Shown piece by piece: positions 1 through 11,348 of a stretch of 64,000 nt of DNA; position 1 is the stretch's first letter; every line of letters starts with the position of its first letter. Position numbers and translations under genes: made by a program. Source of the DNA: Symsagittifera roscoffensis (lineage: Eukaryota; Xenacoelomorpha; Acoela; Convolutidae). The notes below the pieces were generated by a model, which did not search any database, was not told the DNA's origin, and worked only from the letters and a program-made list of their open reading frames with translations. The DNA is taken from positions 37,646,600-37,710,599 of the forward strand of contig NC_087070.1 in assembly GCF_963678635.1 (NCBI RefSeq), in the 5' to 3' direction.

Positions 1-1694
1 TTCAGTAGGTTTTAAGCCGCTATGAGCTTTCATTTTGATATTTAGAACCTTATATAATCTGCTTGTGAATTCACAATAGGGTAAACTTTTATCATATTTT
101 AATGTTTTGAGTGAAAATTGTGGAAAAATCCATATTTTTGCAATTTTTTCCAAAAAAACTTGGAATTTTTGCAGTTTTTTTTCCAAAAACTTTGGCTTTT
201 TCGAAGTTTCAGTAGGTTTCAGCATTTTTTCAAAAGGAAGATTATCAATTTAATGAGGTAATAGCTCGAATTATAACAAACTTTATCGTGTTTTGAAGTT
301 TTTTGAAAAATTTTTGATAAAAAATCCAAGTTTTTGCTCAAAATCTCTTACTATTGACTTACCATGTACCAAAAAACTAATTAAAAGACCTTCATTACAC
401 AATCTACACGTAATTAACAATTAATTTTTCCAATTAGATAAGGCGCACCGAGATTTTTGCAAAAAAATAGACATTTTCACAGAAAAACCAAAAAAAAATT
501 CGTTTTTCTTACTCTTACCATCACACTGAAACCTCACCATCGGTATTCCCTAACTTAATACATTGTAGACTCTATTCCCTATCTTAATCTTGTGACTTTC
601 TCTTTTCATAGACTTAGTGAAAGGAATTTTGTTGATTTTGATGCAAAACCCGGGTACAACGGAATCGTTTATTTGCATACTTCAATCAAGATCATTTAAA
701 ACTATTGATATCTTAGAAAAAAATAAATACCTAAGTAATTTCGTTTTTGGATCATAAGACGATATAGTGTGTAAATTTCTGTTGTCTTTTGATTATTCAA
801 GGGGATATAACTTGGCTTCTTTTTTGCAGATCACGAAAATCGAAAGTTTAAAAGCAGCTCTAGAAATTTCAGTCCGGTTAAATTAAGGCTTAGACAATTT
901 AACCTTTTTCTATCTAGGACGATGATGTTATTTTGTGGAAGTTTTCAAGCCAAGCGCTGATTAGAAAAATTGCGTCCGCTGAAGGGAAAAGAGAGACTAA
1001 TTGCCGTTTAAACTAATTTAGCTTTGGAGTTTCTTTTTAAAAGCTTGAAACACTGATGAAACAATTGTGAAAAAGTTCTCATAACTAAAATGAAGGAAAT
1101 AAATTGATCCTTTCAATTCTCTACTTTTCGCAGTCACTAAAAATTAATGTCTCATTGCTCTGGGTTGTCTATCTCAGACACTTCATGAACTGTACTAAAT
1201 AAAAAAACTGATCAAAAACGGTTTGTTCTTTTTTCACAAACAACCAAAAATTTAATTGCATGCAAATCAATGGGCAATTAATCTATGTCGACATTGAAAT
1301 AAGACTCTTCGTAAGGCTTCAAAAGCTTCAGTTTTCCAAGTTCTAAATCTCACTTTGGGTCAAGTACTTTAAAAAGAAAAAGTTTAAACGAATGTCTCAG
1401 ATGTAGGTTTTTTTCTTATGCAAGCAATGCCAAGTATTAAAAAGTTATCAAGTTTTAGATTAAACCGTTTTTTTGATCTCCAGGATTCGATGAGTAATTG
1501 CTGATATAAAAAAAACCAAGCGCATGAAACTTCCGCCACTGACCTCAAAATTCAGATCAATTGAGTAGCATAACGAGTGTCTACTTGACAATCCCCCCTG
1601 CCGTTTTCATTTTTTCCTAAAATTGGTAAATCAAATGATGACATGCATATAAGCAACAACTTTCATGACATTGCTTTGGCCAAAAACTACTTGA
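1..1694. repeat. Long direct repeat, copy 1 (left part)
   Basis: This stretch recurs at 2936-4651 with an offset of 2935 bases near its start, small indels and an estimated several percent substitution. Shared landmarks include ttcagtaggttttaagccgc, aaaacccgggta, aaggcgcaccgagat and ctttggccaaaaa. Copy 1 begins at the window edge, so its left limit is unknown. Homology ends near 1694, just after ctttggccaaaaac. No protein-coding signal is seen; it is AT-rich with many A and T runs. Either a tandem segmental duplication or two copies of an unidentified dispersed element would explain it. Confidence 0.85.
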
Positions 1695-2935
1695 TTTTAA
1701 AAGACACCCTTAGAATCTCAATTTTTACATGTGCTTTTGAATGTTTTAGCTCGCCCTAATTCTTTCTCACTTGAACATTTTTGAGAAAACTTCCGACAAA
1801 AATCAAGAACAAAAAGCAAAATACTAATTATTTTGCAAGAAAAGTGATAGTTAATGATATCAAAAGTTGTTTTTTCCTCGAAAATTGCTTAAACATTTAA
1901 CTCTAGCAGCTGAACAAAGGAACCCTAAGAAAGACATTGACAAATTACATCGTATCATTTAGACGGTATCAGTTCTAGTTTCATTTCTGCCAGCAAATTG
2001 TTCGTTCAATTGATACTATTTTCCTCCTAAATTCCCCACATCTGACTAAATTTTCTTGCAAACTGAGTTCAATAGCGAAAACAAGTTATGAGCAGAAATT
2101 AAGGAGAATCTTAAATTAGAACATTTCTAAAGAAAAATCATAAAAATTACGTTTTAAAAGCAACAGAGGTAATTATCAGTTACGAAGAAAATTTTGTTGA
2201 ATTTAATCTAATCTATAATACACTTTTTAGACAAACTTACCTCAATTTTGGTAATTTTTAGCAAAAAAACTAATCATTTTTCATCATTTATCTGAAAGTG
2301 TTAATTATTATCATGAAAAATTTCACACAAGTTGTACAAATTTGGGTAAATCATTGAGAAAAAACTGAGGAGGAGTTGAATCATGGAGTTTGATCTAGAA
2401 ATTTCAGTAATTTATGCGCTTTTTATTCAACTGATTTAATTTTTTGGTTCAATTTTTCGTAAACTAGACAAAAAAACCAGGTAAATACCAAAATAAAAAA
2501 AAAACAAAATGGAAATTTTTGGGTAAATTTGATTAATTTTCACTTTACTTTCTAAAAATTTACGATTAATTTCATTATTTTCCGGAAAATTCACTGTTGA
2601 TTCAGCTTTGATGAGCTTTCTTTTTGGTATTAAGAGCCCAATGTAACCCGCTTTTTAGCTCTAATTATGCTAAATTTTGTCGTATATCAGTATTTTGAGA
2701 AAAAAACTGTGGAAAAATTCTTTTTTTTTTATTCAAAAATTTGTATCCTTGTCTCAAAATGATGCCAATAAAATAAAATTTGAGCTCAATTTTAAACTCT
2801 GTACGTAAAAGCATTTTTTAAATTAGATCAGAAGCAACAATTCACCAGACAAAATTATGCGATTTCTGCAATTTTTTTTCCAAAAACTAGAAAATTTTGC
2901 GATTTTCTTCCAAACTTTTTGACTTTCTCCGAAAA
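1695..2935. other. AT-rich spacer, no gene seen
   Basis: This is AT-rich sequence between the two long direct repeats. No open frame of useful length, RNA gene or transposon end was recognised. If the duplication is tandem, this segment is the part of the first unit that is not retained in the second. Confidence 0.5.
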
Positions 2936-4651
2936 TTCAGTAGGTTTTAAGCCGCTATGAGCTTTCATTTTGATATTCAGAACCTTATATAATCTGCTTG
3001 TGAGCTCACATTAGGGTAAAATTTTATCATATTTTAATGTTTTGAGTGAAAATTGTGGAAAAATCCATATTTTTGCAATTTTTTCCAAAAAAACTTGGAA
3101 TTTTTGCAGTTTTTTTTCCAAAAAACTTGGCTTTTTCGAAGTTTCAGTAGGTTTCAGCAATTTTTCAAAAGGAAGATTATCAATTTAATGAGGTAAAAGC
3201 TCGAATTATAACAAACCTTATCGTGTTTTGAAGTTTTTGCTCAAAATCTCTTACCATTGACTTACCATGTACCAAAAAACTAATTAAAAGACCTTCATTC
3301 CACAATCAACACGTAATGAACAATTAATTTTTCCAAATAGATAAGGCGCACCGAGATGTTTGCAAAAAAATAGACATTTTCACACAAAAACCAAAAAAAA
3401 ATTCGTTTTTCTTACTCTTACCATCACACTGAAACCTTACCATCGGTATTCCCTAACTTAATACATTGTAGACTCTATTCCCTATCTTAATCTTGTGACT
3501 TTCTCTTTTCATAGACTTAGTGAAAGGAATTTTGTTGATTTTGATGCAAAACCCGGGTAAAACGGAATCGTATATTTGCATACTTCAATCAAGATCATTT
3601 AAAACTATTGATATCTTAGAAAAAAATACTTATAAAATACCTAAGTAATTTCGTTTTCGGATCATAAGGCGATATAATGTGTAAATTTCCGTTGTCTTTT
3701 GATTAATCAAGGGGATGTAACTTGGTTTCTTTTTTACAGATCATGAAAATCGAGAGTTTAAAAGAAGCTCTAGAAAATTTCAGTCCAGTTAAATGAAGGC
3801 TTATACAATTTAACCTTTTTCTATCTAGGACGATGATGTTATTTTGTGGAAATTTTTAAACCCAGTATTGACTGGAACAATTGCGTCTACTGAAGGGAAA
3901 AGAGCGACTAATTGGCGTTTAAACTAATTTTGCTTTGGAGTTTCTTTTCAAAAGGTTGAAACACTGATGAAACAATTCTGAAAAAGTTCTCATAACTAAA
4001 ATGAAGGAAGTAAAATAATGCTTTCAATCCTCTATTTTCGGCACTCACTAAAATTTAATCTTTCATCCCTCTGTGTTGTCTATCTCAAGTATTTCATGAA
4101 CTGTGCTAAATAAATAAACTGATCGAAAACGGTTTATTCTTTTTTTTGAACCGAAAATTAAATTGCATGCAAATCATTAGGCAATTAAATTAATCTATAA
4201 ACTATAAAAAGTCGACATTGAAATTAGACTGCTCGTAATACTCTAAAAGCTTCAAAATTCCAAATTGTAAAGCCTTAATTTGTGTCAAGTATTTTAAAAA
4301 GACAAAGCTCAAATGATTGTTTTAGAAGCAGGTTTTATTCTTATATTACCGGTAAGCAACTCCAAGTATCAAAAAGTTTTCAAGTTTTAGATTAAACCAT
4401 TTTTTTTGTTTGAACTCCAGGATTCGATAAGTTCTATTTGGCAGAAACATTTTCCTTTAAAATTGCTGTTTTGATTGCTGAAAAAAAACCAAGCGCATGA
4501 AAATTACACACGTTACTCGAAAGACAGATCAATTAAAATACATAACGACAATTTCTCCATCCCTGTTTTCATTTTTTCCTAAAATTGATAGTTCAAATGA
4601 TGACATATAGCAACAACTTTCTTAACATTGCTTTGGCCAAAAAACTATTTG
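2936..4651. repeat. Long direct repeat, copy 2
   Basis: Second copy of the repeat at 1-1694, in the same orientation. Alignment runs from ttcagtaggttttaagccgc to ctttggccaaaaaac, where the two copies diverge. Several small insertions distinguish them, for example about 10 extra bases near 3630. It is noncoding as far as can be seen. Confidence 0.85.
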
Positions 4652-5714
4652 ACTGCATAGTTTTGCTGATTTATTTGGTAATTTTGTAATTTTGAATTTT
4701 GTAGTTTTGATACAAGATAACTTTCCCTCAAAAAATAAAACGATCAAGTTTTAGAAATTTTTGAAATATACATTGAAAAATCAAGTCATGTGGAAAATAA
4801 GATATGCACAGGAAGGGTGGAAAGAAGAAGATAGAAGGGGGGTTCTAGTTTCATAAGCAGGTCTGAAAGGGGTGGATGTTCGCTAAGTACATAAGCTGAT
4901 CCCGGATTGATATTTTTTCAATGACTTGTTATACATGCAACTCATTTACACAATATTCATATATAACACTCATATTATGAAGAAGTCATAAGCAAGAAAA
5001 AGCATTGCACGATGACTTATAAAAGACAATTAATTCAAAACAACTGAAGAGAATCCGAGCAACATCTTCAGTGGTTTTCGTTTTAACAACAAAAAACATA
5101 GCAATGACATTAGCGAATTTTTTTTATATATGATATGTTAGCCAAATTTTGAGAACTTTGTTATTGTAACCAATAAGAGAACTAAAGATTTATTTAATAT
5201 GCTGAATGTCTCGTCGACTTAACCTCCGATCGCTTTACTTAGCACCGTTGGATGAGTAAAGAATCACAAAACTGATATCGAAATCAAGATCAACTTTTGA
5301 ACAAGACTCCTCGTATATCAGAGCGATGCCCTATATGTTACGACTACCCTTTGAAATCGACTGAAAGTTATTTTGGCTCTTCTTTGGGATGTTCGGCGGG
5401 ACCGTTGGAGAGCCCTTTCTGACATAAAAAAATTATTATAAATAGCTAGAAAAAGATTTAAGAAGTTTTGGTAATTTTTTTTCATTTAAAGAAATATCCA
5501 ACACAGCTATGAAAAACAAAAAGTGACATAATTTGCATCCGATAAAATACGATTAAAAATCCAATAAAAAGTCCCTAATTAAAAAGTTGAAATTTTTCTG
5601 GTAAAAAAGAACACCCGGAGAAAACATACTCCAAATTTTTCTTCGAAAACCGTAACATTATTATAGGTGGTTTCGCTAATCTTCTGAAGACTCAATTTTT
5701 TTTTTAAAAAATAG
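4652..5714. other. AT-rich spacer, no gene seen
   Basis: No supported gene or recognised element. A slightly more GC-rich patch at about 5210-5420 contains no long open frame. Confidence 0.4.
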
Positions 5715-5884
5715 TTATTGTTTAGCAAGCGGTAGAGTTGACACCCCTTTGATCTTGTGGCCTTGGCGGTGTTTCTCCAACACATTTCGGTGCTTCTCCA
5801 AAATGTCCATCCTCTCTATCCTGATTTTTCTTGCATAATTTGAAGAGACTGCAAACTTGGATAATTCTTTTTGCGGCCTTGTGT
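5715..5884 (-). CDS. Hypothetical basic protein, last exon (partial gene)
   Basis: Read on the minus strand, a polypyrimidine tract and the acceptor tttgtttag (AG at 5885-5886) precede an open stretch that ends at a TAA at 5715-5717. It begins in phase with two bases of a split codon, then encodes 55 residues, highly basic and hydrophilic. It carries a short internal duplication: EKHRNVL followed by EKHRQG. Base composition is richer in G and C than the surroundings. The upstream exon 8569-8746 ends with exactly the one base needed to complete the split codon. I recognise no domain. It lies downstream of the GPCR on the same strand but is not in frame with any donor seen in that gene's last exon. 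The intron between the two exons contains the assembly gap, so more exons may be missing. Confidence 0.4.
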
Positions 5885-6017
5885 CTAAACAAAAATAAAG
5901 AAAAAACTGTACAAAGATGTCATACTCAAAGAAGTCTACTCGTATATCAGGCAAAGCCTTGTGTGCTCGGACTGTTTGGTAAATAGTCTCAAAAGTTTTT
6001 AGGAAGAAGACAAGGAT

Positions 6018-6560
6018 AGTCGGTTACTGTGCAAGTAGTACAGAATGTTCGGACCATGGTTTTTAGAAAACTACGGTTTAGAAAATATTTTTTCCAAATT
6101 AGTGTAGTTTTTCTGCTGGGTGAGATCAAAGGATCTGAGGTTAAAAAAATATAAATTAGGCATATTAGACAGTCTTAGTTATATAGGCAAATTGGAATAT
6201 AGGCAAATAGCAATACAGGCAAATAGCAAAAAGTAATCATAGTAATACAGGCAAATTTTAAAAAGTTTTGTAGAAAAACGACTAGAAAACTAGAAAAAAC
6301 TTGAAAAAAATTTTTTTTTCAAAACTTTTATCGGAAATTTTTAAATTTTTTGAAATTCTGGTTCCTAAAATGAAGCTATAAGAAATTCCAAAAACTAGTC
6401 CTATTTGTGTAAAATTAAGTTTCAAATTCTTAAATTAGCTGTTGTAAGCCTGCTCGCTTGCTATGTTCGCTCGAATTAAGACGAAAAGTCGAAAACTTCA
6501 AACCGGGTTTTCTCGACTCTGGGAAGTAGTAGTTTATGGCTAATTCACTAAATTTTTACG
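6018..6560. repeat. Dispersed repeat family 2, copy
   Basis: This segment opens with actgtgcaagtagtacagaa followed by tgttcggacc, and later holds gttgtaagcctgctcgc. Related sequence is found at 8862-9400, 24560-25260 and 46580-47200 (and in the latter's duplicate). The copies are diverged, and only blocks of 20-60 bases align by eye. No coding capacity was recognised, and ends and target duplications could not be fixed. Confidence 0.55.
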
Positions 6561-6634
6561 CGGTTGTATAAATCTATCATCCCACGACATACAAAAAAAA
6601 GAGGCTAACTTGAAAAAAATATATCTGAGATTGT

Positions 6635-7110
6635 GATCCGAAAATTCTGTGCTATTTGCATAGCAACTGGCAATCCTTGTTGGATAGTATTTTCACTTGA
6701 GTTGCATCGGGAATTGTTTTGTCCATTTAGCTGGGTTGAAATCAATTTGAAATAACTTTTTAGCGGTTGATAATTCGCTANNNNNNNNNNNNNNNNNNNN
6801 NNNNNNNNNNNNNNNNNNNNNNNNNNNNNNNNNNNNNNNNNNNNNNNNNNNNNNNNNNNNNNNNNNNNNNNNNNNNNNNNNNNNNNNNNNNNNNNNNNNN
6901 NNNNNNNNNNNNNNNNNNNNNNNNNNNNNNNNNNNNNNNNNNNNNNNNNNNNNNNNNNNNNNNNNNNNNNNNNNNNNNNNGGTCGGAACATTCTGCGCCC
7001 TTTTCACAGTAACTGGCTCTCCTTGTGTGTTAATAATAGTGTTTTGAAGATTAGATATAATTCATGCAATACAAATTTTTCAGTGGCGTTGCTATTTTGT
7101 TTTGTCTGTT
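6635..7110. repeat. Imperfect direct repeat flanking the assembly gap
   Basis: The left flank (6635-6735) and right flank (6980-7110) of the N run are similar: both have a tccgaa/tcggaa start, attctg, aactggc and tccttgt in the same order and spacing. The same motif, inverted, occurs at 6018-6056 and 8862-8905, so it is a terminal block of dispersed repeat family 2. Repeat collapse is a natural reason for the gap. Confidence 0.6.
6781..6980. other. Assembly gap (200 N)
   Basis: Exactly 200 undetermined bases, probably a placeholder of arbitrary length. Open frames that run across it are artefacts. Confidence 0.99.
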
Positions 7111-8568
7111 AGAAGATACACGGCTCATTATAACAAAACTTTGCAATCGTTTTTTTCTGGTTTTTGTTTCCGTACTATTTTGAACTTCGTAGTTTTTTAA
7201 ACAAAATAATTACTCACCAGCCTCTAATTTCAGTGGTTGGAAGCCAGTTTGAAGTTTTGGTTAGCAATCTAAAATTTTTTTGACTGATCCGGTTTTTTTT
7301 ATTTTGCTGCGATAAATTATCAAACTCACTAATTTTGTACTTTTTTTCTCAATTTGTTCCTTGGGTTTTTTATTTTTGCTGTTTTTTGCTATGTCCGGAG
7401 ATAAAATAATTGGCGCTTAGAGAAAACTGTCACAGTGACTAAATATTCCGTATTTTGACTCGTGTATTACTTTTTTATACGACTTTTTTTGTGGTTGATA
7501 AACCCAAAAAATTTTAAAGGCGCATTGCATTGGTTTCGGAAGGAGCGCATGGGCAAAAAAACGTCAAAGCCTTCCAACCTTCCAAAATTGTCCTACTACG
7601 TTAATTTTGACCTGTTATAAAAAAAATACTTTTTGCAAAGTAGCTTCTGGCAAATTATGGTTTGTTTATGGTTTTAGTTGAGGTCGGAAAATCAATGTGA
7701 TCGATGTACTAAAAAAGTAGACAAAATTACTTTTCAAAAATTTGAAAAGTGCTTCCTGCCCATTGATATAAATTCCTGTGCGCCACGCCATCTGGTGAGG
7801 ATCTAAGGTGTGTTCTAGATCGAAAATTTCGGCCAATCGGAATCGAGAGTTTTACACACAGCTTTTAACCCAATTGTATTGATTCCAGATAAACCAGTAA
7901 TGAAAATTTGGAAGAGGTGTAAGTTAACCTGGCCCCACAGTTAATATGCTGCAGAAAGATAGAACAAGTTTTCAATGTAGATAAAAACTATTTCTCATTG
8001 AAAGCGTCATTATCATTGAAAAAATGCAATTACTCAAAAAAAAGCTACTTTATCTGAGCTCAAAATACTCTATAAGTCAAAATCTGGAGCCTTTTTTGTC
8101 TAAATTTTTAGTTACTTTTAACAAAATATCGTTTTTAATCCAAATTTTGACAAAAAAAAGCATTAATATGATTCAAGAGCTTTTTTTAAATATCTGAAGC
8201 TGCAAAAGGGAAAATCACTTTAGACTATCTTTTTTTTTCACACTCCCAGAATGCACTTTCGAGAAATGCCTTTTGAAAAGAAACTTCCATCCGCTGATTA
8301 AAAGTTTTAATACAATTCAGAAGACGTTGAAGCATCATTTGTGTCTAAAATTGGAGTTTGGATTTTTTGGAAAAAAGAAACAATTGCGTTTTTGATAAGT
8401 TAAAAAGCTCGATTTTCTGATTAAAATTTTGAAGACTACGCTCACGTGTCACTTCAGCTGGTAAGACAAATTACACATTTTCGATTAAAATGAGGCGTGC
8501 CATAAGATATACTTAGACGCAAAATGAAAATAGTACTCCAAAAAAAAACTTTTTTTTTTCAATTAGAC
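7111..8568. other. AT-rich spacer within the intron of the hypothetical gene
   Basis: No gene recognised. Around 7680-7770 the words gaggtcggaaaatcaat and gatgtactaaaaaagtag resemble the interior of the hAT-type MITEs at 26.8 and 33.6 kb, so a decayed copy may be present. Confidence 0.4.
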
Positions 8569-8746
8569 CTCGAGCATGCGTTTGGACATCCTTATACATC
8601 CTAACAGGTTTTATATTTCTTGCACTAAGACACTTTTTTCGTCCACGTTCTATTTTGGGAAACAAATTTTCATTCTTGTTCTTTGCATGTAACGAAGGCT
8701 TGACAGAGACCTTGACAGGAATAAGGTGCAAAACTGTCTTTCGTGG
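8569..8746 (-). CDS. Hypothetical basic protein, internal exon
   Basis: On the minus strand a pyrimidine-rich tract and the acceptor tctatattaag precede an open exon of 178 bases. It starts in phase 0 and ends with one extra base at the donor CGAG/GTCTAA. It encodes 59 residues rich in Lys and Arg, including PRKTVLHLIPVKV near the start and MYKDVQTHAR at the end. The single leftover base joins the two-base start of exon 5715-5884 to make a GAC codon, giving a continuous frame to a stop. The donor is weak beyond its first bases, and no upstream exon was found, so the gene is partial. The domain is unknown. Support rests on the two splice sites, matched phase and shared basic composition. Confidence 0.35.
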
Positions 8747-8861
8747 CTTAATATAGAAAAATGAAAATGTTTGCATATCAAAATTTAAAAAGTACTAATC
8801 ATAGAACTTGCATTTATAAAAACTTTTAATTTTACACTTTCCATCTTTCCATTTATGAAAC

Positions 8862-9400
8862 AAAAATAGTCGTTTACTGTGCAAATAGGACAGAATGTTC
8901 AGACAATAATCTTAACTGAAGTACAAAAAAAATCACACTAGTGTCTCATTTTCTGTGTAGTGTAGAAAAAAAGATCTGAACGAAAAAATATATGAAAGGC
9001 ATATTCGAAGGTCATAGTTGAATAGGCTCAATGGAAAACAGTTTTTGAAGATACAGACTTTTTTTGAATTTCAGGAGTTTTTTTTTTAAGTTGTGAAATC
9101 TTTGATTGCCAAATAGCGCTAAAAACTCCAAGAAAAAAATTTGGTCGAGTAAAATTAAGTTTTCACTGCTTAAATAAAAAGTAAATAGGCTATTGTAAGC
9201 ATACAAGCTGATCTTATTAGCTGAAAATTAGACTAAAAATCAGACTTTGTTGAAAACTTGTCGACTTTGTTGAACTTTGTATTAGCTAAAAATTAGACTT
9301 TGTTTGACACTGAGAACAATTTTTCAGATTTTTTCATTGTCGTTCAAATCACGACTGAAAGGGCTTTAATACGATTCAACCCAATCCGATGATTTTTTTG
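8862..9400. repeat. Dispersed repeat family 2, copy
   Basis: Begins with actgtgcaaataggacagaa and later holds cacgactgaaagggctttaa, both shared with other family 2 copies. An internal patch at 9215-9310 repeats the word ttagactttgtt several times. The short open frames here are repeat-derived and not supported as genes. Confidence 0.55.
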
Positions 9401-9805
9401 GCAATTGATTTTGCGTGAAAAGCTAAAAAAAATTACAAGCATCTTTCTATGTATGAAAATAGTATCAGTAGTTTTTTTGGTCAACCAGGATATACAAATT
9501 CTATCATGGAACATGTGAAATGAGAATTTTTCATCTAAGACTGAAACTTTCAAAAAAAATTTTACTTTTTTTTAACATAGTTGTTTGCTTTTCATCGTCA
9601 TATGAAAGCAATGCGTTGTTCAAAAATTCGATTTTAATTTGCATGGAAAAATGTCTTCTATACAACTTTCATTTATGAAAACTTCATGATAAAACATTTT
9701 TCCCACGAGAAAGTCAAAATTGAGGAAAAAATTAGTTATAATTTCCGTTGCTAAATCAGTTTAGTCGCTAAATCGTTAAGTATTGAGCAAATGTATATGG
9801 AAACG

Positions 9806-10111
9806 CTAGTGTTTTGAATTAGAAAAACCATTATTAGTCAATAATTCTCTCTTAGCCCGTTTAAGCTGCTTAAGCAAACTTGTGAACCTGAATCGGGAGG
9901 ATAGCATGTTGAAGAGGATGGGGTTGACGATGCTGTTGGCGGCGAACACGACGGAGGAGAGGGGGAGTGAGATGTCGAGGATGAGTCTCTCCCACCCCTC
10001 CACCCTCTGGCCGAGGGAGCACTCGGTGATGGATCTGAAGAGGGTGAGGAGTCTGAAGGGAGACATGAGGACGAAGAAGGACACCAGCAGAATCACAAAC
10101 AGATTCACCAT
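9806..10111 (-). CDS. Neuropeptide GPCR, last exon (TM6, TM7, C-tail)
   Basis: Terminal exon of a class A rhodopsin-like GPCR. It starts after the acceptor tcgtttcag (AG at 10112-10113) in phase 0 with ATGGTGAATCTG, and encodes 101 residues and a stop. The first hydrophobic helix, VNLFVILLVSFFVLMSPFRL, is TM6; the usual CWxP is reduced to LMSP, close to the W-M-P-Y pattern of TRH-receptor-like proteins. A short extracellular loop is followed by TM7 with the NPxxY-type motif NPILF. A basic helix-8-like stretch (SSRFR, then KQLKRAKRELL) and a short tail ending NSKH follow. The exon is far more GC-rich than the DNA around it. The neighbouring exon is 17665-18095, and the intron between them carries a Ty3/gypsy element. 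The receptor would signal at the plasma membrane through G proteins; the ligand is not predictable. Confidence 0.85.
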   Translation of the reverse strand: MVNLFVILLVSFFVLMSPFRLLTLFRSITECSLGQRVEGWERLILDISLPLSSVVFAANSIVNPILFNMLSSRFRFTSLLKQLKRAKRELLTNNGFSNSKH

Positions 10112-10436
10112 CTGAAACGACCCACAAACACTTCTCATTCTTAACAACACACACCAACTCACGTTTTCCAAATAAAGCAAAGGCCAACACATAAACTGGG
10201 TCACCTTATTGCAAATAACTTTGTTTGTCCTGTTTTTAAATAAGAACTGAATAAAATTGATCCGTTAGGGTTCCTGTGCTAGATTAGGTTATTTTAATTT
10301 CAAACAGCGACAATGCATCATCCGTATCTAGGTGTATACGTTTGTAAATTTTTCTAATGACAATCTATGAATTATGAATGGAAGGTGTTGCCTAATTTAA
10401 ATCCACCACTCTGAATTCATTTCTGATTTCAACATG

Positions 10437-10441
10437 ATCGG
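10437..10441. repeat. Target-site duplication ATCGG, left copy
   Basis: ATCGG directly precedes the TG of the 5' LTR. The identical ATCGG follows the CA of the 3' LTR at 17522-17526. A 5-bp duplication is usual for Ty3/gypsy integrases. Confidence 0.93.
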
Positions 10442-10779
10442 TGTCATGAGGCGACCTTCGGTACCTCATTATATTCTATTTACTTATGTATTGTCTTATC
10501 TAACTATATCTTAATTATTTACTTATAGTGCAGTAAATTGATTCAAGGACAAATCTCACCAGCTAATTCGTTTGTCACTTGAGATTCGGAAGCGGTCATT
10601 TGCGAAAGCCTTAAGTGTGAAGTCAAGTCATAAAACATTATACCTTAAAACTATACATTCAATTCTGGATTCGATAATCATTTATTCGTTACTTTATTCT
10701 ATCTATATATCTATCATATCTAATTCAATATCTGAATTTTATAACATCTTTTTCCCTACTCAAACTGAGGGAAATCTCA
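10442..10779 (+). repeat. 5' LTR of the Ty3/gypsy element
   Basis: 338 bp, starting TGTCATGAGG and ending AAATCTCA, with the canonical TG...CA ends. It matches the 3' LTR except for three T/C differences. A TATATA run at about 10704 could serve as a core promoter element. The gag start codon begins at the last LTR base. Confidence 0.95.
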
Positions 10780-11348
10780 TGGCGCAGCCAGCAGTTCCTG
10801 TGAATGAAGACAGGACTGACCTACTCGGAATACCACCCTTTTGGGCAAGAACATCGGTTAACCCACCTTTCATTTGGGAAACTTGGGTGGGACAATTTTT
10901 TTTGGCGGTGAGTCTCAAAGACAACATCTCACCGGGGGAGTTACTAGTTGCCCCAGCAGAGTTAGTGGATGAACCTTACCCGAAGCCCGAAGCACCGAGT
11001 GCTGATGAAAATGCCGCAGAGGTTGCCAATAGGAACCTCCGAATTGCAGCAGCTAATAGAAGAATCGATGAGTACAATCAAGAGAGGAGAAGAAAAGGAC
11101 CTCGCATTGGAAATAACTGGTGTTACCATGAGGCAGAGGCGCGTTTGAAATCGCGACTTTTCTTCGCTCTGGGAAATGAGGGGAAAAAACGATTTTTGGA
11201 TTCATACCCTCATTTGGAACTCAATACTAGCTCGTTCATAGATTTTCATAAGTGTTGTGAGGATGTCTTCAAGGCAGAGCGTGATTACACAGTCGAAAGG
11301 ATTAAGCTGTACAATACAATATTCATGCAGGATAATGACTCATTCTAA
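10779..11348 (+). pseudogene. Ty3/gypsy Gag, N-terminal part, cut by in-frame TAA
   Basis: The frame opens at ATG 10779-10781, overlapping the LTR end and primer site; the frame is open further upstream through the LTR, but this ATG begins plausible Gag (MAQPAVPVNEDRTDLLGI). The product resembles a capsid-type Gag: WETWVGQF near residue 30, then a charged region and a helical part ending at the stop. TAA at 11346-11348 truncates it after 189 residues; the same frame continues immediately. Gag would form the particle that packages element RNA. This copy is broken. Confidence 0.85.
10780..10791 (+). other. Primer-binding site, probably tRNA-Ser
   Basis: TGGCGCAGCC begins immediately after the LTR. 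It complements a tRNA 3' end of the form GGCTGCGCCA, as found in eukaryotic serine tRNAs. Serine tRNA is also the primer reported for the Drosophila 17.6/297 gypsy lineage. The match beyond ten bases is imperfect. Confidence 0.65.

Noticed and set aside
6605..7012. Open frames running through the N run
   Set aside because: Undetermined bases were read as open codons, so there is no real coding evidence.
9870..10190. Overlapping frames on both strands at the GC-rich GPCR exon
   Set aside because: These are shadows of the TM6-TM7 exon. Only the 9806-10111 minus frame has GPCR motifs and a splice acceptor.
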